From Stanieria sp. NIES-3757 (GTDB lineage Bacteria > Cyanobacteriota > Cyanobacteriia > Cyanobacteriales > Xenococcaceae), in contig AP017375.1 in the NCBI GenBank assembly GCA_002355455.1, positions 4,703,640 through 4,767,639 of the forward strand: a stretch of 64,000 nt of DNA, in the 5' to 3' direction. The notes below the pieces were generated by a model that did no database searches, was not told where the DNA came from, and was given only the letters and a program-made list of their open reading frames with translations. The stretch's first letter is position 1; the number at the start of each line of letters is the position of its first letter. A program made the translations under genes and the position numbers. Shown here piece after piece: positions 30,283-39,290 of this stretch.

Positions 30283-30418
30283 TCATTTGACTTAGCTCAT
30301 TAATATGATAATCAGAAAATTTAGATTGCTTCTAAAGGCTACAATCTCGATTATTAATTCTTTTCAGCAATTCATATTAAAAAGTTATAAAAAAATATTT
30401 TTTTTATTTAAAAACCTT

Positions 30419-30460
30419 ATTGACAAAAATTCTATAATAATTGACAAAAATTCTATAATA
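30419..30460. repeat. Perfect 21-base tandem duplication upstream of a secreted-protein gene
   Basis: ATTGACAAAAATTCTATAAT plus one A occurs twice head to tail. Each copy holds a TTGACA and a TATAAT, but only seven bases apart within a unit, so neither unit alone is a normal sigma-70 promoter. It lies 56-97 bases before the ATG at 30516. The rest of the 30208-30515 gap has no credible gene. Confidence 0.7.
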
Positions 30461-30515
30461 GTAGTTAGAGAAGCTAATTCTCTTTGTTAAAACTAGATTA
30501 AAACAGGAGGGCAAA

Positions 30516-30857
30516 ATGATTAAGAAAATTGCACTTGCTCTTGTTTTAGTTATTGCTGGCTCGACTGATGTTGCTCAAGCTAGTTCACTTTCACCAACTA
30601 CAAGAACATTTTTAGCAGAGAAACTTGCTTTAGATAATAGCTATCCAGATATCAACGGCTTATTTACCCCAACAGCATCTCAGAGATACTTTGAACAAGG
30701 TAGGCAACAATTTCAACAAGAAGAACAAAAATTTAAAGATAATTATGGTTTTTCTACCGAGAAGCTCTTGAAATCTCCCGAAAACTTTGATTTTAATACT
30801 CCACTAAAAGACCGCGGGCGCGAGTTTTTATTGCAACCAAAAGATATCTCTCAATAA
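30516..30857 (+). CDS. Small secreted protein of unknown function
   Basis: The 113-residue product has a clear signal peptide: MIKKIALALVLVIAGSTDVAQA, with likely cleavage after AQA at residue 22. The mature part is about 91 residues, hydrophilic and helical, with a Gln/Glu-rich segment RQQFQQEEQKFKDNYG. There are no cysteines and no family that I recognise. A very good ribosome site (CAGGAGG) precedes the ATG at 30516. It is monocistronic. Export to periplasm or beyond is likely; the role is unknown. Confidence 0.7.
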   Translation: MIKKIALALVLVIAGSTDVAQASSLSPTTRTFLAEKLALDNSYPDINGLFTPTASQRYFEQGRQQFQQEEQKFKDNYGFSTEKLLKSPENFDFNTPLKDRGREFLLQPKDISQ

Positions 30858-30935
30858 TATCTCTCTCAATTGTCCTAACCAAGAGCCATTTTTGCGGACT
30901 CGAACTTCTTTAAGCGTCGAAGACTAGCCAAGGTA

Positions 30936-30972
30936 ATGCGCGGTCAGGCTTCGCCTGGCACTTCGTGATCGC
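30936..30972. repeat. HLR-like repeat fragment
   Basis: GCGCGGTCAGGCTTCGCCTG followed by GCACTTCGTGATCGCT is a GC-rich, TTCG-containing block in the style of the other small repeats here. It abuts the 3' end of the split DUF423 gene. Confidence 0.35.
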
Positions 30973-31087
30973 TATTTAAAATTCCAAGCTGCAACTGCCA
31001 GACAAACCCAACCAACTATAAAGGCTAAACCACCAACAGGGGTAATTGCTCCCAACCACTGAATACTACTCAAACTAAGAGCATATA

Positions 31088-32069
31088 GAACCCATTTGAG
31101 ATCTCACGAAGAGACTGAAAGCCGCTTAAGCATTAATCTGACGAAGCAGAGATCGATCTTGGCAGTCGCATGAGATAAAGTTCGCTCAACAGCGCGATTC
31201 TACAAGCGGAGGAAACCTCCGCGTATCTCGCGCTCAAAGTTTTTAACCAAACTTTTACAACGCTCCATCCAAGCGTTTGAGCGTTCAATCACCCAGCGAG
31301 CAACAGCAGGAACAAATCCAGATTTCCCTTGCGCTGCCTTCTCTTGTTTCGAGGGTTTGGTGGACAGTTCAAACTTGATTTTCGTCATGATCTCGGGATA
31401 AACTTGCTCCAATTGCTCAGTCAAATGTTCGGGATGATATCCGTGGTCTAGCAAAATAGTGAGCTTCGGAAGGTTAACGGGTTTTGACTGGAAATAGTCA
31501 ATATTTAGCGTCAGCATCTCAATCAATCCTGCATCATCCGAGACATTTGCTGGTGTGCAGTGGGTAAAGAAAGGAAATCCCAGTGTATCAATTGCCAGAT
31601 GTCTTTTAATCCCATTCGTGGCTTTGTAAAAACAAAAGCCTTTGGAAGCGACACTGGCATTACAGGTATTTTTCACGGCTTGAGAGTCAATGATTATTAA
31701 TGTTGTCCACTTAGGTTTTTTTTAACCTGCTGACGTACTTGTTCATGTAAGGCATTCATGAGCTTTTCAAACACCCCTACCTTTCGCCACTGCTTGTAGT
31801 GCCAATAGACAGTTGAGTAGGGAGGTAAATCTTTGGGCAAGTCTGCCCAATTACAACCATTTTTGAGTTGATAGAGTATTCCGTCAAGGATTTCTCGCCT
31901 TGTCCAATTGGCAGGTCGGGTTTGCTTCTTAGTCGGCAATATCTTAACTAACAGGGGTTCTAGAATTTCCCATTCTTCATCGCTAAGGCTACTGGAATAC
32001 TTCATGGTCAATGAATTTTGATACTTTCGAGAACTTTAAGTCCATACTTGGAAGATGTCAAATGGGTTC
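31088..32069 (-). mobile_element. IS5-family insertion sequence, 982 bases, in DUF423
   Basis: Both ends read inward GAACCCATTTGA, then one mismatch and ATCT, a 16-base inverted repeat with a single difference. The element is flanked by TATA at 31084-31087 and 32070-32073, the target duplication. It encodes one transposase in two overlapping frames. Both ends, the duplication and the frames look whole, so the insertion is probably recent. Confidence 0.9.
31200..32011 (-). CDS. IS5-family transposase made by -1 frameshift
   Basis: The first frame (32011-31697, 104 residues: YSSSLSDEEWEILEPLLVK, PPYSTVYWHYKQWRKVGVF) is the DUF4096-like N-terminal domain. The second frame (to 31200) has the DDE catalytic core: IDSQAVKNT, LLDHGYHPEHL and ERSNAWMERCKSLVKNFER. 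The frames overlap at 31721-31715, where the mRNA reads A-AAA-AAC in the zero frame, a standard -1 slippery heptamer; slipping there joins the frames exactly. The fusion is about 270 residues, normal for the family. The second frame alone has no good start. Confidence 0.85.
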
Positions 32070-32364
32070 TATAAACTACCAGAAAAAAGAGTAATCCCTG
32101 CAATAAAGGCAAAACCAGCAGCAACTAAAGGTTTTGAATTGATTTCGCTACGGCTTAACCATAAAGCAACTAGGCATAAAGCTAAGGCATGGTACATCTG
32201 ATATTTAGTACCAATTTCCCAGATTTCCAAAGCATGACTAGTTAATTTTGCCTTGAGAGCATGGCTAGCAAAGGCACCTAAAATGACGGCAGAGCCAGCC
32301 AAAATAGAAGCTAAAATCAAAAAAACTCGCGTCACTATAATTTATTTCTTAACTAATTACTATT

Positions 32365-32460
32365 TATAGCAATTCTCATACTGGTGAGGTACAAAGTTTT
32401 TACCTTTAAGACAGGAGGCAGGTGTTGGGTGTACCTCATGAATCCGAGAAAGGCTTTATA
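32365..32460. repeat. MITE-like element with inverted ends
   Basis: The left arm TATAGCAATTCTCATACTGG...GAGGTACA and the right arm TGTACCTCATGAA...GAGAAAGGCTTTATA are imperfect inverted repeats about 30 bases long around a core of about 40 bases. There is no coding capacity. The remainder of the 32336-32696 gap shows nothing else. Confidence 0.4.
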
Positions 32461-32696
32461 GTGCTGTTATCCTAAATAGGATTAGAAATAATTCTAGATT
32501 AATTTACATAAGTTTAAGAGTTTAATTGAAATTAAGTTGGTAAAAAGTTTTTTTATTTAAAGTTTATATTAAGCCAAAAAGGTTAAATCTTTTTTATATC
32601 AAGATTGGATAAATTTTAAAGTTTAGCCTGGTTATTCTTGAGGAATAATTTTAAAATTAAAGCTATTCAAAAATATTTTTTTTTAATTTCAAATAA

Positions 32697-33488
32697 ATGC
32701 TTCAAGAGTCCTTACAAATTTATTTTGTTGAACAAGATAGCTTTATTTATAAAAAAGGATATACTTTTGCAAAAGAGTATTGGTAAGAAAAAAAATATTT
32801 AATTAACATCCCAGATCAAAATGATTACGGAATAGTTATTTTTTGGAGAAATGATTTAGTTGGCAATATCAATATTCAACTTAAACAACCTAATAGATTA
32901 TTAACCAGCGAATCATTTTTTGGTGAACAACATTGGCAGCCTTATTTTCAAGCAAATAATTTTCAAATTACTGAAATATCTGCTTATACTTTATCTAAAA
33001 AAATGCCTAGGTTGTTAAGGCAAGGAACAATAATTGCTCTAAGTTTAAGTGTAATCACTTTACTCAATATTCTTGGGGTTAATTTTATTACTACTATCCA
33101 ACATCAATGGTTCTATCAAGCTTTAAATAAAGCATTAAAATTGCCTTTTTTTGAAAATAAAATCATTCAAAACAGTTCAAGATACTCCGCCCTAAACAGA
33201 CAGAGTATGATTGAACTTCATCAAAATAATCTTGCAGATTATTACTATTGGCAAAGCGAAGAATCAGCAAAAATATATTATTTAAATTTAGCTGATTTAG
33301 AAACAATTAAAACTTATAATTCTTTTTTTTGTTATCTCAATTATTTGGGTATTAATACTAATTTCATTCCTGGTTTTAAATTAACTAATTCAATTGAACA
33401 TAGTTATGCTAATTTTCGTCAATATGTTTGGCAGTTAGATTGTTTTTTAAATTTTCATCAATTTCCAGATAAATTACAAATTGTTTAA
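32697..33488 (+). pseudogene. Possible GNAT/hemolysin-like acyltransferase gene with one in-frame stop
   Basis: One frame runs from ATG 32697 to 33488 (263 codons) with a single TAA at 32784-32786. It reads MLQESLQIYFVEQDSFIYKK..., stop, EKKYLINIPDQNDYGIVIFW, then NDLVGNINIQLKQPNRLL, FQITEISAYTLSKKMPRLLR and a hydrophobic stretch. The beta-rich middle followed by an EISxxxL segment loosely recalls the autoinducer-synthase/thermostable-hemolysin branch of N-acyltransferases, but I am not sure. Translation after the stop could start at the ATG at 33003 (161 residues). It is either a one-mutation pseudogene or a shorter gene with a degenerate upstream part. Confidence 0.45.
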
Positions 33489-33522
33489 TAATTATTTCCT
33501 GGCTATAATATTTTTTTAAATT

Positions 33523-34182
33523 TTAATGAGATGCTAATCGATCTGCCCAACGAGTTGTTTCTGGTAAACGATATTTAGTTAGACAACCCATGACGTAATT
33601 AATGGCAGTATTTAAGCTAATTTTATGTCCAATTGAAATATAAAGCGGTTTAACATTAGAACGAGATCTTAATACAACTCCAATAGTTTCTCCTCGATCT
33701 ATTAAAGGTGTCCAACCTCCTTTTTCTGGTGGAACTTCTTGATGTTTTCCGATTAAGATTGATTTAGCTACGCCAATAGTTGGTACATCAATTAATACTC
33801 CTAAATGAGAAGCTATCCCTAAGCGACGAGGATGAGCTATTCCTTGTCCATCACATAATATTAAATCTGGAGTGATTTTTAATTGTTTTAAAGCTTCAAT
33901 AATTGCAGGTATTTCTCGAAAAGAAAGAAATCCAGGAATATAAGGAAATGTAGTAGGAATAGTAGCTAGGGCTTGTTCTACTAATGTTAATTCAGGATAA
34001 CTTAAGACTGCTACTGCTGCTTGAGTAATAGTATAGTTATTTTTAAAACCAACATCGACTCCTGCTACATAATTCACTTCAGATAATCGATCTTCTTTAA
34101 TAACTTTAAATCTTAATTCTTCTTGAATTTTTTTTGCTTCCTCAATAGTTTTTACCCAGGTTGGAATTGAATCTAGATTCAT
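33523..34182 (-). CDS. nfi: Endonuclease V (deoxyinosine-specific)
   Basis: The 219 residues match EndoV in length. D43 (AGVDVGF), E90 (YIPGFLSFREIP, with the wedge residues PYIPG) and D111 (LILCDGQGIAHPRRLGIASH) are the metal-binding catalytic set. EndoV nicks DNA or RNA one base past inosine and so starts repair of deaminated adenine. The frame is open upstream to a TTG at 34206, but the ATG at 34182 places D43 exactly as in characterised family members. It is the last gene of a minus-strand run, about 70 bases after the cyclase gene, so may be co-transcribed with the signalling cluster. Confidence 0.93.
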   Translation of the reverse strand: MNLDSIPTWVKTIEEAKKIQEELRFKVIKEDRLSEVNYVAGVDVGFKNNYTITQAAVAVLSYPELTLVEQALATIPTTFPYIPGFLSFREIPAIIEALKQLKITPDLILCDGQGIAHPRRLGIASHLGVLIDVPTIGVAKSILIGKHQEVPPEKGGWTPLIDRGETIGVVLRSRSNVKPLYISIGHKISLNTAINYVMGCLTKYRLPETTRWADRLASH

Positions 34183-34248
34183 AATTATTCTTGAGTAAAT
34201 ACTCAATGTTTGTTGTTAAATTTTGATTTTTGCTTTTTTCTATTAATT

Positions 34249-36231
34249 TTATTTTTTCCCAGTCAGTAAATAAGTTTTCATTTCGCCTTTTCCTTTGACA
34301 TTAATTAGACCTCTAGTTTGAAAATAATATTTGTCTTTTAATAACTCATAGGTAGTAGCACTAACTTGAATAGTATCAGGTATTCCTTGAGATTCCATGC
34401 GACGAGCAATATTAACTGCATCTCCCCACAAATCATAAGTAAATTTTTTGGTACCAATGATTCCTGCTACTACTTCTCCCGTGTTAATTCCAATTCTTAA
34501 ACTTAAAGTTTTATCTGTTTCGGCATTAAATTGAGCGATCGCTTTTTGCATAGCTAATGCCATTTCTGCAATAGCTTCAGCGTGATTATGAGACAGTTGA
34601 GGTAATCCTCCCACTACCAAATAAGCATCTCCAATAGTTTTAATTTTTTCTAACCCAAACTGTTCGCTAAGGCGATCAAATTCGGAGAAAATTTCGTTGA
34701 GAATTTCGACTACCTCGGTTGGTGGTAAAAGATTAAACCATTCAGTGAAGTTAACCAAATCGGCAAAAAGTACACTTACTGCTGCAAAATTATCGGCAAT
34801 TGTACTTTGTTGAGTTTGAAGACGTTTAACAATTAAGTCTGGCAAAATATTGCGGAGTAGACTTTCGGTTTGTTGTTGTTGCTGTCGTAAAGCTAATTCT
34901 GCTTTTTGACGCTGAAGAAATTGACCGATTTGATTACCAATAGTTAAAAACATTTGCTGTAATTCTTGATCTGGTTCGATTGTTTGTTGACTAAAAAAAT
35001 TCATTACTCCTAAAACCAAACCATCATTAATAATTGGCATACTAAATCCTGCAACTAATCCAATTTCTAAAGCAAGATTTTGTCGTTGTGGTTCAATTAT
35101 TTCAGCAAGGTTATCAACACAATAAAATAATTGATTTTGCCAAACTTGACCAGCTATTCCTTCTCCTATTTGAAGTAGAAGTTGTTGAGTAATTGTTTTC
35201 AAATTAGATATTTCAGTTGAATTTTTAATTAAATCTGATTGAATCCAAGTTGTTTTACAGTGTAATAATTGATTTTTTTCAAGATTTATTAAATCATTTG
35301 AATATGGTAACCAAAATTCTCCCCATACCCAACTAAAATGCTCACAAATTGTTTTGATAATTTTAGGAGCAGCTTGTGTAAAATTATGACTATTAGCAAG
35401 AATTTGAGAAATATCATATTGAGTAATTTGTTTGTTTTGATAACGTTTGATTTTAGTAATATCTCGACCAAGATAAACGAAGTCATAAGAATCTTCTGAT
35501 TCTCTTTTAATAATTGAGCAAGCAAGACCAAGAGTTATTAACTGATTTGATTTGGTCTGAAAAGAAACTTCAAAATTTTTGAGATAATCGCCTTGACTGA
35601 GAAGATATTGTTGAATTTCGTCTAAAGGTAAATTTGGATCGGCAAGAATTTGAGTAATAGGACGCTCAATTAGTTCTGTTTGACTATAACCCAACCAATC
35701 TAAAGTAGTTTGATTAATGGCTTTAATAATTCCTGTTTCGGTGGTAACGATTAAAGCATCTGCCATAGCAGTAATAATTTGCTCATAATAATAATTAGAT
35801 TTAGCGAGTTGATTCAATAAAGAAGTTGATTCGTGAATTAAACTATATTCATTAAACTTTTGAGTTAAAATTTGTTCTAAATTAATCTGTTGAGTAACAT
35901 CTTCAATAAAAATGATTAAAGCTTGATGATCTGCTAAATTATATTTTTCAATATATAAATCGAAGTAAATGGTTGATTCTGAATTAATTTGACGATTAAT
36001 TGCTTTGAGAGAATAGTCTACTTGTTTTTCTTGATAAACATCGTTCAAAATAGCTTCATAACCCAATAATTCTGGTAAAACTTTTCTAATATCTACTCCT
36101 TTTTTTAAAAAATCAGGTTCTTCTAGAAAACGAATAAATTTTTCAGAATAGTCAATAATGGTAAAATGGCAATCTATAATGACGTATTCTATATGTTTGG
36201 GCAAAAAAACTTTAGCTGAAGTTAATACCAT
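34249..36231 (-). CDS. PAS-PAS-GAF adenylate cyclase (class III)
   Basis: In the 660 residues, an N-terminal PAS-like sensor (about 15-125) is followed by a second PAS (about 150-265, with ALIVTTETGIIKAINQTTLD), a GAF domain (about 275-440) and a class III cyclase domain (about 470-655). The cyclase has VSVLFADLVNFTEWF (metal Asp), EKIKTIGDAYLVVGG (adenine-selecting Lys and second metal Asp) and TYDLWGDAVNIARRM (adenine-selecting Asp, transition-state Asn and Arg). All catalytic residues are present, so it should make cAMP. No membrane segments. The first 125 residues closely parallel those of the histidine kinase at 40013-41497. It follows the GTPase gene. The start is ATG at 36231. Confidence 0.9.
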   Translation of the reverse strand: MVLTSAKVFLPKHIEYVIIDCHFTIIDYSEKFIRFLEEPDFLKKGVDIRKVLPELLGYEAILNDVYQEKQVDYSLKAINRQINSESTIYFDLYIEKYNLADHQALIIFIEDVTQQINLEQILTQKFNEYSLIHESTSLLNQLAKSNYYYEQIITAMADALIVTTETGIIKAINQTTLDWLGYSQTELIERPITQILADPNLPLDEIQQYLLSQGDYLKNFEVSFQTKSNQLITLGLACSIIKRESEDSYDFVYLGRDITKIKRYQNKQITQYDISQILANSHNFTQAAPKIIKTICEHFSWVWGEFWLPYSNDLINLEKNQLLHCKTTWIQSDLIKNSTEISNLKTITQQLLLQIGEGIAGQVWQNQLFYCVDNLAEIIEPQRQNLALEIGLVAGFSMPIINDGLVLGVMNFFSQQTIEPDQELQQMFLTIGNQIGQFLQRQKAELALRQQQQQTESLLRNILPDLIVKRLQTQQSTIADNFAAVSVLFADLVNFTEWFNLLPPTEVVEILNEIFSEFDRLSEQFGLEKIKTIGDAYLVVGGLPQLSHNHAEAIAEMALAMQKAIAQFNAETDKTLSLRIGINTGEVVAGIIGTKKFTYDLWGDAVNIARRMESQGIPDTIQVSATTYELLKDKYYFQTRGLINVKGKGEMKTYLLTGKK

Positions 36232-36394
36232 CTGCTTTGATTAGAAAAATATGGAAATTTCTAGTTTTACTATGCCCGATCGCTTTCTTAAAATTAATAT
36301 TGTTGAGTCAAAAAATTTGTCTCGAGAAGAGAAAGGTTATTTTAATGAGTTAGAGTCAGTAAAGATGTAACAGAGTTTATATGTACTTTAATAA

Positions 36395-36922
36395 TTAATT
36401 AAATTCCAAAATTTTAAGACCTAGAACTTCAAAAATTTGATTAACGTAAACTCCAGTTCTAGCAGAAGTTGTATAGGTTTTTACTACCTGGGGATGGTTA
36501 TCAAAATTATATAAACTAGCTAATTTCTGTAATTTTTCTGAAGCAATTAGATCCGATTTATTTAAAGCAACAATAGCAAATCCTTGAGGATTAATTTTGA
36601 GAAAAAGCTCAAGATGAGTTTTTATTCGATCTAAAGTTTCTTTGCGAGTCACGTCACCAACAATAATTGAACCGCTTGCACCAGTAATATAGTTAGTAGT
36701 AATCGATTTGAATTTAGTATGACCTTCGACATCCCAAATAATCAAATTGAGTTTTTGATACTCTTGTTCTGATGATAATAAAATTGATTTACGAGAAATT
36801 TTAACTCCGACAGTAGATAAATAATCATCACTAAATTTGTCTTCTACAAAACGACGAATTAAGCTAGTTTTACCTACACTAAAATCTCCTACTAAGCAAA
36901 TCTTTTTCGCAATTTCTGGCAT
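36395..36922 (-). CDS. Rab/Ras-like small GTPase
   Basis: This 175-residue single-domain protein has all G motifs: G1 GDFSVGKTS, G2 Thr in YLSTVGV, G3 WDVEGH, G4 NKSD and G5 TSA. The arrangement is that of eukaryotic-like Rab/Ras GTPases found in some bacteria. The catalytic Gln after DxxG is His, suggesting weak intrinsic hydrolysis or help from a partner. There is no C-terminal Cys for a lipid anchor. The frame opens at TTG 36952, but the ATG at 36922 (MPEIAKKICLVGD) gives the normal start. It sits between the transmembrane OmpA protein and the cyclase on one strand, so it may switch signalling between them. Partner proteins are inferred, not known. Confidence 0.88.
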   Translation of the reverse strand: MPEIAKKICLVGDFSVGKTSLIRRFVEDKFSDDYLSTVGVKISRKSILLSSEQEYQKLNLIIWDVEGHTKFKSITTNYITGASGSIIVGDVTRKETLDRIKTHLELFLKINPQGFAIVALNKSDLIASEKLQKLASLYNFDNHPQVVKTYTTSARTGVYVNQIFEVLGLKILEFN

Positions 36923-37056
36923 ATTTTCATAGTTTATTGGATTGATGAGCAAGCTTCTCGCAACACTCTCAATAATAAATTAAAAGTTAAAAATAACGCT
37001 CCGCGTGTGCCTACATCCCGAACTTTTGTTTAAACGGTGTGATACCGATGAATAAT

Positions 37057-39273
37057 TTATTTTTTTTTCGGCATCAAAGGTTCAAACTGCACACATCGAC
37101 TCAACCAGATTGGATCATCTTTGGTTATGTTAGGAGGGTAGTCTAAACTAAAAGTTACTTCTAAGCGTTTAGGATCTACTCCTTGAGCAACTAGTGCAGC
37201 CTTGACATTACTCGCACGCTCTTCGCTAAGTTGTTGATTTTTACTTCTCGAACCAAGGCGATCGCTATAACCAGTCAATCGCAAATTTAATTGTGGATAT
37301 TGCTTAAGAAAATTCTTAACATTCTTAATCTTACTATAAGTTTCGTCAGATTTTAATTGACTTACACCAAGCTCAAAGTACACTTGGGTATCAATTGTAG
37401 GTAATTGTTTACTAGTATTAATTACTACAGTGTCTACCCCAGGTATTTGCCGAAATGCGGTCGGTAGAAGTGGTAATTGACGCTGATCGAGAACAAATCC
37501 TGACACGGTAACAGTTGTTGCTTGATAACGACTTTGAATCGCTACATCTGGTAGTTGATTAACTAAATTGGTTACTCTTTGAACCTCTTGAGCAGTTAAA
37601 CTGAGGTCTGGTGGGATATTTACCGCAACAATTTGATTATTTAGTTCTAAATTAGCTTCTTGAGCAATTTTACTTGCGATCGCTTCTGCTTGAGTGCGAA
37701 GTCGCTCATTAGGTACTCTTCCTACTAACGTTAATTTACCTTTGGCAACAGTAGGAGTTAAACGATAAACAGATAATTCTGGTGCTGCATCTAAAGCGAT
37801 CGCAGTTTTTTGTTCAAAACGGTTAGCTACCTGACTACGATAGTGAATTGTTCCCCAAGGAATTAAAATACCACTCAGCAAAATAACTATTAACCAGAGT
37901 AGGGTTTTTGGAGAGCCTGATTTTTCCGAGCTATCGTTTACTTCGATTAGTTGTTGGAGTGAAGCGTCGATTGAATTAGGAATAGTCCGAGGATCGCCAT
38001 TATATTCTCGAATTTCATCGCTACATTGCAACACGATCAAACTAAGAATGTTGCGAATCTTTTCTCGATACTGTTTAGATGGATTGCCTTTAATTACTAT
38101 GGCGAGGTAACAGTATCCTGCTACTTCAATAGCTATTTGAAAGTTGCCATAATCGATTAAATCTAACTCTGAATCCGATGCCATACAATCATTAGCAAAA
38201 CTTCGGATCGCTGTTAGCATTCCTGCTACTAAATCTGCCTCTAAATGATATTCAGTGTGGGGTTGAATTTCACGAATGATTAAACCACTAGCTTTATGAA
38301 TTAAAAAAATAGCTTGAATCTGACAGTCAATCGCTTCAGAAAGAATTAATTCTGCTTCCGATACTCCTCGAAGTTTGGCTCGAATTTTGCGTTTAATTCC
38401 GTCAAGACTAAGAGTATTTTCAACCTTTTCATTGATTGATTTGATTACCTCTACCATATATTTGGAGATGGTATTGCCAATCACAGGATAAAGCGCATCT
38501 ACCATTGCGTCTTTTTCCAGTTCGATTTGGCTTTTAATCGCTCTCCCCATTTCTGAACCTAAAGCTTTTGAAATCGCATTGCGATCGAGACGAATTTGTT
38601 CTGTGATCGAATGAGCTATTTCTGGAGCGATCGCTTTGGCAATGGTTTGAGGCTCAATTTTGATTTTTTGGGTAATGGCATTAGGTAGAATTTCCGCGAT
38701 CGCCTCTGCCATACTTTGCGGATCTTTGCGCGATCGTTGTTTAATGACACGATCTATAACAGGAACGAGTGCTTCTAAAATAGATTCTTGAGAGTTTTTG
38801 AGTTGGAAACGCAATAATTCACTAATTAACGGTAATAAAGAATTCAGTGAATCAGCGATCTCTTTCACTTCAGATTGGTTACTGATTATTTGTTGCTCTA
38901 ATTTAACAATCGATTGCTGTATTTCTGTTTCTCTAAAAGAAGTGATCTCGGCAATCAAAGGTTGTTTAGGAATCGAATTAGCAAGCTTTTTTGAGGATTG
39001 AGGATGAGAAGAAGCAAAAGAAATAGAGGAACTAGCCTCGACACTTGGTTGAGGTGAATGCTGTTGAGGCGCAATTATTTTTTTTTTATTTCTATCGGAC
39101 GCAGAAGAATTAAAATTTAAATGATTAGCACTACTATAGGTAGAATGTCTGTTTTGTTCCCCTACCTCAACTTTTTGAGTAGATTCAGTTTCTTTTAACT
39201 CGGACAATAAATCTAGTAATTTGCCTAAAGATTCTATTGCTTGAGGATTAGATTGACTAGAATCATGGGTCAT
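37057..39273 (-). CDS. Transmembrane protein: helical repeats, roadblock/longin-like, BON and OmpA domains
   Basis: The 738 residues fall into parts. 1-120 is a low-complexity Ser/Gln-rich tail. About 161-275 holds four to five tandem amphipathic repeats of about 24 residues (IKIEPQTIAKAIAPEIAHSI, then IRLDRNAISKALGSEMGRAI, and so on). About 305-425 resembles a roadblock/longin fold (AIFLIHKASGLIIREIQP, DLVAGMLTAIRSFAND, IAIEVAGYCYLAIVIKG). One membrane helix is at 457-474, a BON-like domain near 500-550, and a C-terminal OmpA peptidoglycan-binding domain at about 627-735 (YFELGVSQL, LTGYSDRLGSRSKNQQLSEE). Roadblock/longin domains often bind or regulate small GTPases, and a Rab-like GTPase is the next gene, so a cytoplasmic GTPase platform anchored to peptidoglycan is a reasonable inference. 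The coiled-coil gene ends 17 bases upstream. Confidence 0.8.
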   Translation of the reverse strand: MTHDSSQSNPQAIESLGKLLDLLSELKETESTQKVEVGEQNRHSTYSSANHLNFNSSASDRNKKKIIAPQQHSPQPSVEASSSISFASSHPQSSKKLANSIPKQPLIAEITSFRETEIQQSIVKLEQQIISNQSEVKEIADSLNSLLPLISELLRFQLKNSQESILEALVPVIDRVIKQRSRKDPQSMAEAIAEILPNAITQKIKIEPQTIAKAIAPEIAHSITEQIRLDRNAISKALGSEMGRAIKSQIELEKDAMVDALYPVIGNTISKYMVEVIKSINEKVENTLSLDGIKRKIRAKLRGVSEAELILSEAIDCQIQAIFLIHKASGLIIREIQPHTEYHLEADLVAGMLTAIRSFANDCMASDSELDLIDYGNFQIAIEVAGYCYLAIVIKGNPSKQYREKIRNILSLIVLQCSDEIREYNGDPRTIPNSIDASLQQLIEVNDSSEKSGSPKTLLWLIVILLSGILIPWGTIHYRSQVANRFEQKTAIALDAAPELSVYRLTPTVAKGKLTLVGRVPNERLRTQAEAIASKIAQEANLELNNQIVAVNIPPDLSLTAQEVQRVTNLVNQLPDVAIQSRYQATTVTVSGFVLDQRQLPLLPTAFRQIPGVDTVVINTSKQLPTIDTQVYFELGVSQLKSDETYSKIKNVKNFLKQYPQLNLRLTGYSDRLGSRSKNQQLSEERASNVKAALVAQGVDPKRLEVTFSLDYPPNITKDDPIWLSRCVQFEPLMPKKK

Positions 39274-39290
39274 TGGTAAATAAGTAATAA

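Larger units (their letters stand above)
30972..32335 (-). pseudogene. DUF423 membrane protein gene split by an IS5-family element
   Basis: The 5' part (32335 down to 32070) encodes FLILASILAGSAVILGAFAS, a HALK motif and YQMYHALALCLVALWLS, typical DUF423. The 3' part (31083 down to 30972) continues with LYALSLSSIQWLGAITPVGG and ends AAWNFK. Removing 31088-32069 plus one copy of TATA rejoins them in frame (FSGSL-YALSL), giving about 125 residues, the normal length. The protein would have four membrane helices; the family's function is unknown. As it stands the product is an 88-residue truncation ending in a TAG made at the junction. Confidence 0.9.

Noticed and set aside
30305-30490. A 61-codon plus-strand frame upstream of the secreted-protein gene.
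   Set aside because: It is a reading through low-complexity A/T sequence and the 21-base tandem duplication.
36251-36370. A 39-codon plus-strand frame (MEISSFTMPDRFLKINIVES...).
   Set aside because: Very short, in the gap between GTPase and cyclase genes on the opposite strand. It may be a fragment of a longer lost gene, but I could not name a family.
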